64,000 bases of DNA from the NCBI RefSeq assembly GCF_030272615.1, contig NC_081414.1, positions 6,831,001 to 6,895,000 on the forward strand. Reading direction: 5' to 3'. The DNA is from Cryptomeria japonica. Taxonomy: Eukaryota; Streptophyta; Pinopsida; Cupressales; Cupressaceae. Both the position numbers and the translations under genes were made by a program. How positions within the stretch are numbered: position 1 is the stretch's first letter; each line of letters opens with the position of its first letter. This document shows positions 42,801 to 53,436 of the stretch, piece after piece. Below the pieces are notes generated by a model. The model ran no database searches and had not been told where the DNA came from. It saw only the letters and a program-made list of their open reading frames with translations.

Positions 42801-43583
42801 GATCCTAGTGCCTTCTTGTTGATGGTTTGAAGTGAGAAATACCATGTTAGATTGAATATATCATGTGTACTTAACACCATTTTTGTTTGTTTTGCAGATC
42901 AACAAAATCAAGTTGGAGGAAGATCAGGCCAGGACAAGGGTGACCTCTTCGAGTTTTATCATCATCAAGGACACTTCAAATGAGTGAGAGAGGACTCAAA
43001 GTGCTTCCAAGTTGAAGGACTTCAAGTGTTCAAGGAGTTGCAAGCAATAGAACAAGCTATCCTTAGGGTCCTCATTCTACCACATTAAGAGATCACAAAA
43101 TATCAGAGGAGGAATCATACAAACATTTCAAGGCGATATGAGCTACCAGAGAAGGAGTGACTTGACCATGACTTCCTATCACCATTATGCAAAATCAAGA
43201 AGAAGTCTCATCAAACACAGGAGAGCCAAGGAAAGGTACATCGTTCCTCAAGCACATCAAGGATGAAGGAGGATCAACCAAGGTCAGTGCAAGGGTACGT
43301 TGAAGAAGCAGATAGTTTCACAAGAGTTAATCAAAGTTAGCTTCTCATAATCATCACATTGAATATCAAGAGATACAACGTTCCTTGACCAAGCACAAAC
43401 ACAAGACAAGGTGGCATCCCAGTCACTGTTCCTCCAATCAGAAAGGTCCACATCAGCATGTCCAGATTCGATGAATCACGCTTATGCACGAAGGCACAAA
43501 CTCCGATGTACTTACCCCTTTTTCCTATTGGTTCTCATGCATTGAATGTAATTTTATCATTGGCTAGAGGAGTTTGTTGTAAC

Positions 43584-43601
43584 AAACCCTAATTAGGGTT
43601 T
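43584..43601. promoter_or_regulatory. Perfect telo-box palindrome, copy A2
   Basis: AAACCCTAATTAGGGTTT, 65 bases before the TATA box. Confidence 0.65.
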
Positions 43602-43666
43602 TCATCTTGAAAATCCTAACCATTGATTGTAAATCAATCAGAGCCATTGAAATGTAAAGAGCTCTC

Positions 43667-43674
43667 TATATAAA
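43667..43674 (+). promoter_or_regulatory. Putative TATA box of LTR copy A2
   Basis: TATATAAA in GCTCTCTATATAAAGC, followed by the conserved CTCTTCATTTGTAAAGG. Confidence 0.55.
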
Positions 43675-44536
43675 GCTTTGGCTCTTCATTTGTAAAGGTT
43701 AATATTTAGTTAATAGTGGTTAGAACAGCCAATAGTCAATAAGTTAATAGTCAATAGAATAGAAGTTAGAGTAGAGTAGGAGAAGGCAAGAAATTGTTGC
43801 CTTAATTGTAAAAGATTCCATTTTCATTGAAGATATGGTGAAATATGTTGTCCCTTTGCAATGTGCATGGTTTCTTGTTGAATCTTCATATTACATGGTA
43901 GATAATTAGATTGAATGGAGAAAAATTGTTGAATGCACTCGTGTGGAATCCACCTAGTCCATACCACTAACCTCTTACTAATTGTAAGGGCACCCTGCGT
44001 GGTCAACTGGCATTGAATGAGCTTAATCTTGAATTGTTATGCATCTATTGTTCATGCATTAACTTGAATGGTGATTAGTGTCTGATGGTGTAACGATTTG
44101 AACATATTCGAAGCATCCCTTAGAAGATTGCACTGAGTTGGTGTCGGATTGTTCAACCTGATGGTGAGACCCAAACCAGTAGGACTCCACCTAGTCGTTC
44201 ATCTACCTTCTTACATTCTAGGTCTTAATTAGATTCTCTAAACCTTGTATCTTTTGATATTTCTTTATTTCTCAGTGAGTAGTTAGCACTCAAGTTTCAG
44301 CAGATTAAACGTTCAAGCAATCAAACGTAAGTCCCTTTGTGAATCTAGCATAATCACATCATACCACAAGAGCTTATCCACACGTAGAGACCCTACATAC
44401 AAGAACCTTGGAGTTGCCTCAATTGATCCTTAGGCGAAATCTTCAGCACTCGAGGAAACTTTGTTCAAGAGAGGATAAGATACCTTGGTATTTTATTTTG
44501 TGTTCGCATGTGCATAAAAAACACATCAACACAATG

Positions 44537-45100
44537 CCGATCAGAATTTTATCAGGTTGCATTTTGGGGGCAGTGGCTATAGATACGGATAAGAGAGATT
44601 GGGATTGCCATCTTGGAATTAGAGGATGGGAGAATGATGAGTTCTTACTTTCCTAGGGTGGTAGAGATACCAGTTTCTCCATTTTGGATCTGGTTTATTG
44701 GTTACATGGTGCTGTTCTGATCTATACCAGCAGCTTGACAAGAGTTGGTATTTGTTTTTATGCACCTATGTTGGGTGTCATTCATATTTGCAGGAGACCA
44801 CTATGGGTGGATTGGACTGTCGATGACTCGAACAACTCGGACTTGGTCACAGGCTCAGGCATCTTTGGAGGATTGGATGGTTCTTATGTTGATAATGTTG
44901 ATGGAGTTGATCTTTCCACATTGAGTTGTGAGCCATCTTTTGTTGTTGCCAGGATGGAGGGGATTACACATGATCACTCTGATATCCCATTGGTGCAGGC
45001 AGGAGTGTTTCATCTCAACTGCATTTTGAGATGTGCTCATCAATTTACCTTTATCTCACATATCCAGGATTTGACTGTCACTGATGGCATGGAAAGGTGA
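44537..45100 (+). pseudogene. Unrecognised interior ORF of the PDS5-bearing element
   Basis: MPIRILSGCILGAVA starts a frame with one TAG at 44654-44656, continuing in frame to a TGA at 45100, about 185 residues. The sequence is rich in Asp, Gly and Leu (VDDSNNSDLVTGSGIFGG) and matches no family I know. Further translated fragments occur up to 46010 in other frames. Confidence 0.35.
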
Positions 45101-45569
45101 ATCGAGTATGCAGCATTTGGGACCACCCTGGTATGACATGTTCCTGATGACAGGTGCTGAGACCAAGTTTGGCAAGTCTCTCACTTTGTTTTCACCAGCT
45201 AGTTGCCTATAGAAGCAGGTGTTTGGGAATTGATTTGATTGGACTGTAGAGGGTGACAAAGTAGTGCAGCGCCAGCGTGGTGGATTTACTCCTTGTGACA
45301 AGGACACACAGTGTGGTTGTATTGTTGTTGCTACCATCTATTTCAGAATATATTGGGGACCTTTACAACAGCTATTGCAGGTGGATTGGAGGGAAATTTT
45401 GACTAGGATTTGGTTTCTTATCAATTTGATGTTGCAATCTGTAGTTTTAGACCTGCATACTTACAGTTTTGAGCACTCATGGTCATCTGTGCTGACAGTT
45501 CTTGGGGATCCTTGGGGCATAGTACAGTTAATTTTAACTTCCATGTTGACTAGTAGAGTGTTTTGACGG
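45101..45569 (+). other. Decayed interior of the PDS5-bearing element
   Basis: Fragmentary frames with many stops (for example GPLQQLLQVDWREILTR near 45360). It may link the ORFs on either side into one former coding region. Confidence 0.3.
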
Positions 45570-46010
45570 TTGCCCAAGATCATGATTGACAGCAAGTTTG
45601 TTGATATGGACATTCCTGAGTTTTCCTGGCAGGGTATAACTCATGGGAATAATCTCTACTCCCTTAGGAAATTTGGTTCTAGTTTTGATGATGTTTCTTT
45701 TATGCGGTTTCAGAAGGTGAGAGTGCAGTCTGAGTGTGATGGTTTACCAATCCTGATCAGCGTGGAACAATATCAGCATAGTGATTTGGTGAAGAGTTTG
45801 ATACAGGACCTTGCTAACACTATGGTCAACATCTCAACAGTTGTGAGGACTGTGACAATCTGTGTTGATATTCCAGGATTCTCTACCACGATTTCCCAGT
45901 TTGATACTTGCTTTGAGCAGTATCCTAGGGAGATGATTCAGTTTATGCAGATCCTGATTACTTCCTTTGGTGGTGGTTCGTGGGACGCCATTGGTACAGG
46001 TGATCGGTAG
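45570..46010 (+). pseudogene. Unrecognised ORF before the 3' LTR
   Basis: Open for 146 residues (FVDMDIPEFSWQGITHG, VRVQSECDGLPILISVEQ, VKSLIQDLANTMVNIS), ending 110 bases before the polypurine tract. Composition is protein-like, so it probably was coding, but I cannot name it. Confidence 0.35.
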
Positions 46011-46120
46011 CATAGAGCTCGGAGTAGATGGTGCTATGTACCTACTGGATTGATTTAGGTCCCTGGGATTATACTCAGCTTCAGTGTGATTCAGTCAAGT
46101 AATCATGGGGTTACAAGCAA

Positions 46121-46137
46121 TTTCAAGGGGGGCGGAC
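46121..46137 (+). other. Polypurine tract of the PDS5-bearing element
   Basis: TTTCAAGGGGGGCGGAC, exactly the tract of the chromovirus at 16161-16177; the eight bases before it (ACAAGCAA) also agree. Shared tract and LTR homology point to mobilisation by chromovirus enzymes. Confidence 0.85.
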
Positions 46138-48027
46138 CGTAATGTCCCCATTTTAGCTAGTCATCAGAAGATTGGTCGTTAGCCTGTTTTGCCATGGTCT
46201 CGAGGGCTAACCAGGACTTCGCAGGGATCAGTGAAGGATTTGGCCTAGGTGTTTTCCGTTTCAGGCCAATTGGAGGTGTTTTGACAGGGTTTCCAGATAA
46301 TAACCATTTATAGTAAGTCAGATGTGGCTTAGTGACTGGTAATTTTTGAAGTATTTTTTGGATGTCATCATTTTGGTGCATTTAAGTCTCATCAGGTTGG
46401 CCAGATTAATGAGCCATTAATTATTTGGGTGTTTAACATTAAAGTTCTTAAAGTTAAATTTAAATATTTAACTTTAGTGATTATTTAATGTTGGAACTAG
46501 TGTTTAAAGGGAAAAATTAAAAGTTCACTTTCATTGCATAAGGGGATATTAATATTTTATTATGACATTCTTTTATCCCACATTTATGGTGTATTGGGAA
46601 TCATGCCCAAATGGAATTAAAAATAAGAGCTTTATTTGCTGATTGTGACATCTTGGAAATTGGGTATTCTTGGAATTTGAGTTTCTGGAGTAATCTGGAG
46701 ATTTTCTTGGCTTTTGAGGACAAAATCCCTCAAAAGTAACATTTCTTACACCTGTGAAGGACCAAGTCTGAGAAATTAAGAATCAAATGACATTGAATGA
46801 AAGTAGGCATTGATATGGACTGCGATTACACAGCTGGAAGGGAAATCGCAGGGTATAAGTGACTGGTAAGAGTTTATTTTGCTGAATAGAAGTATATCAC
46901 AGCAGAGATTATATTGTTGATTGAGTTGATTGGAAAGGGAATCTATAGGTGTCATTCTTGGTAGCTCAGTTTGTGCCGTTGGGATACAATGTTCCAGTGA
47001 TGGCAAGAGTTGGACTGTACATTGTCGCAGTTTGTCGCAGGAGACCACTCTTCACTCAGTGGTTGTCGCAGCTTTGGGTAGCTTGGTAGTGCGTAGTCAT
47101 AAGAAGGATCATTAATGGAAGACATGGCTTAGACAGAGAGTCTAGCTGGGACCAAACGCAGGTCTTGTGATTCGCAGTCATTCCAAACTTAGCGCTGTAG
47201 TTGATACCCCAGGTGACACGACTTTGGAGGGAAGATTTCTCACGATAACTACAGCATAAGTGCTGGCCTACACAGAGAATCACTCAGCGGGGATTATTTG
47301 AGGAGCAACGATCAGCACACAGGCCGTAATTTCTGAGCTTAGCCGTGGACAACAGGATGTGGTACATTGGAGTGCTGATAGGCGTATGGGATGCCGCTGG
47401 AGGATAGGAAAGGCTGGCGCTGGCTGGAGCTTGACCAGCCGTTCAATACCCTAGCTGGTGTGTGGTGTGTGAAGAAAGATAGCAGGCTGTCCATAGCAGT
47501 TGTGAACTTCCCAGTGTCTACTTAATGATCCAACAACAGCCATGTGAACCAGGTTCGAAAGTTATTCATTGCAATTGAAATCTAAGATCATAAGTTTTCA
47601 GAGCTATGATATGCATATGTACTAAAAAAATAGGAGTTCCCTGTTATTGTCTTGTTATTATCAGTCGATCAAAGAGAGAGTTAGCCATTGGCCTTGCAAT
47701 GACTATATTTTCATTGAGTTTGGATTATTAAGGAAGCCGTGGATTAGAAAGGTATTGAAAAACTGAATTGTTTAATTAGTGGTTTCTGTTAATGGTGTGA
47801 TAGTAACTTGAACTCTATTTCAATTAGTTAGTGTGCAACTGTTTGTTAAAATGATGATATGCAAAAAAGACACCAAAAACATTAAACGCACCAGGTATCA
47901 ACAAAACCACAAACCTCTACATTGGAAAGAAAAATCAGAACACATGGTGTATACATGGCAACTGTTTGACTAAATTCCTCAAGTCTGTTTGGGAAGAGAT
48001 TGTAGCAAATAGGGACAGCCTATTACA
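46138..48027 (+). repeat. 3' LTR of the PDS5-bearing element
   Basis: CGTAATGTCCCC (first base changed from T) to CCTATTACA, 1890 bp. Blocks homologous to the chromovirus LTR occur in the same order: GGTCTCGAGGGCTAAC, TGGCCTAG...TTTC, TTTTATCCCACAT, and GCAACTGTTTGACTAAATTCC near the end. It is about 690 bp longer than the chromovirus LTR. Confidence 0.8.
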
Positions 48028-48032
48028 TTAAG

Positions 48033-49263
48033 GCAATTGGTTTTGGTGCTAAGATATCTACCCTAGCCAATCAGCAAGCAGAACCACGCAAGTTTCATGT
48101 ATGGATTGAAAGATTGAAGATTTATAATTTGTGAAGTCCTGTAGGAAAGACAAATTATTAGAATATTTACAGAATTCAAAAGAAATTAAAGAACACATTT
48201 TAACAATTGTTGGGCAAAAGAGATTGCATTGGGCAATTGAGGTTTCATTATTGGCTGCTACAGTGTCAATTAGTTTGGGCGTGTGATATCATTCTTGTGG
48301 AACAATTACAGCTCCCATTTCTAGCTGCCATTTACATATTGAGTTGGGCATGAGTATATTGTGCAGGTCATGAGTTTTTTTGCAGTTGCTTCTCTCCTTG
48401 TGGCGTTTGGGGTTTTAGAACAGGAAATACCACCTTAGTCCAGCCAACACATTATTTCAGAGTTGTATTGTGAGTTTAAACTCCAATCTGCTGGTCGAAC
48501 AGTTCCAGTGGGAGGACATGAGGGCATTCCAATACCAATGTTTTCTTTTTGGAGTTCGTTGGACTCTTTGTAGACCTTAAAATTGATGGCATGAGTTAGG
48601 AGCTGTTCTTTGTGGAGTTCCGAGAATTCACATATCAGATGTAATTGTTTTTATCTGCTGAAAAAGGTCAGAAATAAGTCTTTTCTATCTCTGTACTTTG
48701 TTAACAGCAAACTATCAAATGTCCATTCATTATTTCAATCATATGCACGTTTATGTAATAATGTATTGTGAATGATTGAAATGTTTATGTAATGCAATTT
48801 ATTTTCAAACCATTCAGCATATAGTCAAATCAATTAGAGTAAGAAACTCCTCACAAGAAATTTCAGATAAAATGTTTGATAAAATGCCTAACCATTAAAA
48901 ATTAAAAAAGGGGGAAAACTTTGACATAGATTTTGGCTCAGGTCTTTGCAGTTCGCAACATTGAATTAATCCAATCAATTTGTAGGTGCTAAATTCTGAA
49001 AGAAAACCTTAATAATGAAAAAAACTATTGATATAAGCTGCCATTAATCCCAACAGTAATATTACTTACTTGTAGCCAGATATTATTACCAAAAACCAAT
49101 TTATTTAAAATCCATACTAAATATTTATTCATATGTAAAATATATTAAGTTGTGAATGAATTTTGCAGCTACACTAGCACATCCTCATATGGTTTTGGCT
49201 TTCAAGGGCTTTCACTTGTGCATGCCCTACTATTGTGATCTGAGCCATCTACTCTTGAGACTT
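48033..49263. other. AT-rich DNA without recognisable features
   Basis: No ORF, LTR end, tandem repeat or RNA gene recognised. It joins the DNA at 35289 if the inserted element is removed. Confidence 0.4.
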
Positions 49264-50948
49264 TCAAATATGATCAGACAACTCTGCTTGGAAAGTCTCA
49301 GCCTGTCGAAGACTTGATCTCTCAACTGTGTGGCTCCTCAATCGAAGCCATTTGTCGGTGCAAACAGAGAAGATGTCTCTATAGCTCATCTCCATGCCAT
49401 GAAGTGCTTTCAGCACTTGGCCATGTCTCCCTCCAACTGTGGGTCTATGTGGGTGCAAGGCAACCAACATCTCGGGTGTCTCTAAAACCGGCCATCCTTC
49501 TGATATAAAGCATCTAAAAAATTCTCCCTCACACCCAACCTGCATGAACACTAGAATCCTTTCTGCCTCGTGTGCTACCAATGCATCATGGCCAATGTCA
49601 AGGTGGCAAGAAATGTCCCCGACAGCATCCATAAACTTAGCCATAGATTGGAGTTCTCCAATATAACATTGTATTGTACCAATAGGGTCATATGGATTCA
49701 ATCAGCCATATAAAGATCCCCTCTAATTCAACCTCATTGGACAACAACTACTCCTCTCTTGTGGGTTTGGCTGTAGGTAATGGGAGAGCCTCTAGATGTG
49801 GCTATGGGAATATAACCAATGTTGGTTCCATGACCACTTTTGTAGATGGCTGAGTTGTCTATGGCGACCTCTATATGTGGCTAAAGTTGTGAATGCTCTA
49901 AAGGGCCCGATTGAGCATCAACTGTCGCAACAACCTTAAGCTCTACCTCGTGAGTTTGAACACCCTTGATTAGTAGTCCTAGCAACTCTACTAGAGGGGC
50001 ATCCACTGGTACCCCCAACATGCCTAACCAATCATCAATCTTGGTGGCTTTGTCAACCACTATAGTGCCTTCCACAAAAGTTATGGTACCGCAGGTGGTG
50101 ATGGTAGCACTGCTAGCACTAGTGGTACCACAACAAGCCGTGAAACTATGGCCAATAGTGGCACAACTAGTGGAGGTAGGACTGTCACCAATGACACTGC
50201 TAGCGATGGGGATATGACGGGTAATGGAACTGTTGGCAATGGGCTACAAATAGTAATGCTAACTAGGCATCCTCTCCAAGGATTGACTCCTCCACATCCT
50301 CCAAAGAATATGCCTCAGCTACAAGTGAGACCTCCTTTGTACTTGTCTCAATCAATGAAGATAGCTCGATGGCCTCATAGTTGTCCTCACTCCCCGAATC
50401 ATCCCTCTACTTCCTTTTCTTCCTCTCAGGTGGCATGGTTGTTTGTGTTGTCTCTTCCCCGACCACTTGTACTCCTAGGTTTCCCTAGTAGAATTTGACT
50501 GCCAAGAGGTGTCCAACTACCCTACAAGTTGAAGTCTTCCTCACTTATCCAAGGGCATTTGGATGTGAATAGCATCAAGAAGGGCTCTGATGACATGTTC
50601 AAGTACAAAATCTCTTGGATCCTCTCGGATAACATGCCCTTCCAATTGTAAACTCTCCCTATGCTAAGTTCAACCATAAGATCGATCATCCCTACGGTGA
50701 TGTCCAATTCCCAGTTGACTCTAGTTAGTCAGCACTTAATCAAGTCAAGAATACACTTCCATTCGGGAGTGGCAATGAAATTCTTCCTCAGCACTCTATT
50801 GCCAGCATCCCAGATGTTGTCCTTTTCCTGCTCAGTGAGGTCTGATCGGCAAACTCGTTCCAAGAGGGACTTGTGGTGTTGTGTCATCTATCTAGTTGGT
50901 TTAGCCATTGGACCTCCCTGTTTTAGCTTTTGGGTAGAAAGATATCGT
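49264..50948 (-). pseudogene. Decayed accessory ORF, C-terminal and middle part
   Basis: The minus-strand frame at 49264-49701 (GCEGEFFRCFISEGWPVLETPE, KALHGMEMSYRDIF) parallels the plus-strand ORF at 9030-11295 (GCEREFSEKIGNQGWPDTETPE, RALTSMERTFRTTF). Another piece at 50522-50707 (MDLMVELSIGRVYNW type, read as LMVELSIGRVYNW) parallels LRLMHGLSNGKIYNW there. Between them an acidic, low-complexity part is heavily frameshifted. The N-terminus lies beyond the inserted element, at 56741-56933. Confidence 0.7.
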
Positions 50949-51259
50949 TGTTGCCCGGAATAATCATTATGTTATGTTGGTATATTATGTTTATGTTGTC
51001 GTCGGTAATAATGAGTTACGGCGGTCAGTTAGTTAGCCGACGGGTAGGTAGTTGGAGTCACGACGGTTGTGTCGCACCCCTTCGGCTGTCATATATTGTA
51101 CCACCTCCGGGTGTTGGAGGACATGTAATATTGACGACTAATATAATATGAACATCTCTTGACATTAATGGCAAGCTTATTCTGGTACTTCTCTTGTATT
51201 TGCATTGTGCATTACTGTTCAGTTTCTGTATTCTTCCTGTTTACCCAGTGAGGTAAACA
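50949..51259 (+). repeat. 5' LTR (311 bp)
   Basis: TGTTGCCCGGAATAATC...CAGTGAGGTAAACA. Nearly identical to 56429-56740; I see about five differences, among them A/G in GGAGTCRCGACGG and a two-base gap before ATAATATGAAC. Confidence 0.95.
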
Positions 51260-51260
51260 T

Positions 51261-51274
51261 TTGGCGCCGTTGCC
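51261..51274 (+). other. Primer-binding site
   Basis: TTGGCGCCGTTGCC, one base after the LTR. TGGCGCCGTTGCC is a common primer-binding site in plant gypsy elements; I do not assign the tRNA. Confidence 0.75.
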
Positions 51275-51317
51275 AAGACGAACTCAGGAACGGAAGACAC
51301 GGATGAAGCACAAACAC

Positions 51318-53436
51318 AATGGGCCTACCCGTTGGTGAAGTAAACCCGGAGAACCGACGACAACAAATTTTACGAGAATTTCATGAGCGCCAGGATGACG
51401 GACGTAGGGAAGACCGACGAAGGACAAATAATCCTTAAATTGTGAAAGGAGAGAAATAAAGAACACTATTAGAAGCAGAAGAATTATGTTGATTGTATAC
51501 AAAAGAATGAATTAATAAAGACGTGTTGTGTTTTGATTTATGTGTTGAGAAACATGAAATTGTATCACAATTAATGCCCAATTTACTGAATAAAGACAGA
51601 AATAAGAAATTAGAAACCGACGAGTGGGAGGCTGCGCAGAAGGCTTTGATTCTGGAACAACGTGTAGAACGTAGACGGAGGCTGAGGCAACTTGCCGAAG
51701 GACGACCTGCCGAAGGGTTGCCCGAAGGGAACCAAGGAGGTGTCACGGAAGGTGCAAAAGCCGAGGGGAATTTCTACGCGTCGCCAGACTACGGTAGAGC
51801 GAGAAGCCTTGAAGAGTTTCTGGAGGAAACTAGGTTACAGAGAGAACTAGTTGAAGAGACTCGAGATCGGTTCAAAAACTTATCTCTCACGCCACAAAGG
51901 GAGGATCACCGAAGGGAGCCTGGCACGGGTCACGACGAAGGGGAAGTTAACCGCACGGTAGGTATAAGGCAGAACACCGTACCTTCGGTCACCACCACAG
52001 GAGACATCAGCGGCATCGGAGGAAGTAACCGCACGGTAGGTACAAGGCAGAACACCGTACCTTTGGTCACCACCACAGGAGGCATCAGCGGCATCGGAGG
52101 GAGCAGCACCGGAGGGCAGACACAGCCACAACCACCTCCAAGTAGACGATTTCCATCAATGGCGACCAAACAGAAGTTACCCAAATTCAATGGGGATAGC
52201 AAAGATGATCCCGCACGGCATTGCCGTACATGCGAAACCATCTGGACAGCCAACGGGGTGACTGACCAGGGTGAATGGATGAAGCAGTTCCCCGCCACAC
52301 TGCGAGGAGTGGCTATTGACTGGTATGCAGACTTGGATAAAACCAGTGTAACTACGTGGGATGAATTGAAGAAAGCATTCGAGAAGGAATTCCGGCTTCT
52401 CCGGGATGATAACGAGATAGTTTCCGAAATCTACGGAACAAAGCAAGGAAAGAAGGAGACCGTACGGGCGTACGGGCGCCGACTAAAAGAGTTAGTCGGG
52501 AAAATGGAAAGCCAACCGGCCGATGGCTTGAAGAAGAGGTGGTTTGTCGAGGGTTTGAACCCTAAGCTACGACGGAAGATGAAAATTGTGCCTCCAACAT
52601 CCTACGACGACGCATACAACCGGGCCATGGACCTGGAAAGTGAAAATAAGACGGCCAAAAAGAAGAAGAATAGATCTTCATCATCATCTGAAGATGATGA
52701 CACATCGGAAGAAGAGAGTAGTAGTGACGAGAAGCCGAGGAAGAAAGTCACAGCCCTTCAAAAAGATATGGAAAGGATGTTAAAAGAATTTAAGACAATG
52801 AAGGGGACTACAAGTAAGGACGATGAACTATGGTGCACGGAGTGTAAGGAGAGCGGCCACACGAAAGGTGCCTGTCCCAAGAAGGCATTCTGCGACATCT
52901 GCCAGATTATGGGGCATTCTACGAAGGAATGTCCATACAATCTGAAGGCACGTAACCAGCAAGTGCTCTTTGCGCAGGAGCAGCCATCCACATCGGAGGC
53001 AAACAATAATGCATCATCTGGAGGATACCGGGACAACAGACGCGGCGGCGGAAGGAATAGCAACAATACCAATAATGGAAGCCGTATCCAGTATGACGCC
53101 AAGGGCCGGCCAATTATCCAATGTAGGGCCTGTAATCAGTGGGGGCACTTCGCCCGTGATTGCACGAAGGAAGCCACCCCTCAGCACCTCTGCCGTTGGT
53201 GTGGGCCAGGCGACCATGAAGACGCAAATTGCCCGCAGGCAGGGGTTAATCTCCTCAACATTGAGAAGGCTGAGAAGACTCGTGAGAAAGAAGTACTGGC
53301 GATCACCCGCGCCCAGACGAAAAAAGCCACTTATCCTGACCCCCGTACGGAGAAGGAGAGATTACGGGAGGCAAAGGCCAATATTGAACGTGAGATGACG
53401 ACCGAACGACGGGACAACGAGGTGGCAAGTACATGA
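51318..53436 (+). pseudogene. gag: Gag with four CCHC zinc knuckles
   Basis: A likely native start is the ATG at 51318 (MGLPVGEVNPENRRQQ), read to a TAA near 51437; an AT-rich stretch then precedes the long frame 51523-53436, so either an intron, an insertion or a short 5' break is present. The long frame has a repeated Gly/Thr-rich block (NRTVGTRQNTVP twice, 51945-52080), the gag fold (LPKFNGDSKDDPARH, AIDWYADLDKTSVTTWDEL), an acidic Ser/Asp/Glu stretch and knuckles CTECKESGHTKGAC, CDICQIMGHSTKEC, CRACNQWGHFARDC and CRWCGPGDHEDANC. Four knuckles is more than the one or two usual in plant gypsy gag. Confidence 0.85.

Larger units (their letters stand above)
37606..44531 (+). mobile_element. 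TGTTG-family LTR, subfamily A (copy A2), split by copy B2
   Basis: It starts TGTTGTGACA and ends ACACATCAACA; about 3.6 kb after removal of the nested LTR. The flanks are CGATA (37601-37605) and CAATG (44532-44536), so no TSD is seen. It has the subfamily-A hairpin array, an acceptor-like TTTGTTTTGCAG (to 42897), the telo-box palindrome and a TATA box. With no TSD, it may descend from recombination between two copies or from a deletion at one border. Confidence 0.8.
35295..48027 (+). mobile_element. Non-autonomous chromovirus-related element carrying a PDS5-like fragment
   Basis: TSD TTAAG stands at 35290-35294 and 48028-48032. The 3' LTR (46138-48027) is diverged but homologous to the chromovirus LTRs, and its polypurine tract is the same 17-mer. 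The 5' LTR is reduced to about 52 bp (35295-35346), so most of that LTR and the primer-binding site are deleted. The interior (35351-37605 plus 44532-46120) holds a PDS5-like fragment and unrecognised ORFs but no gag or pol. It is interrupted by TGTTG LTR A2, which carries solo LTR B2. Without insertions it is about 5.8 kb. Confidence 0.8.

Noticed and set aside
42590-42880. Minus-strand ORF with repeated SLWTLWKD peptide
   Set aside because: Reverse reading of the 42-bp hairpin tandem; not a gene.
49881-50498. ORFs on both strands in the middle of the decayed accessory ORF
   Set aside because: Low-complexity Thr/Val/Gly-rich frames on opposite strands; no similarity to the accessory protein in these frames.
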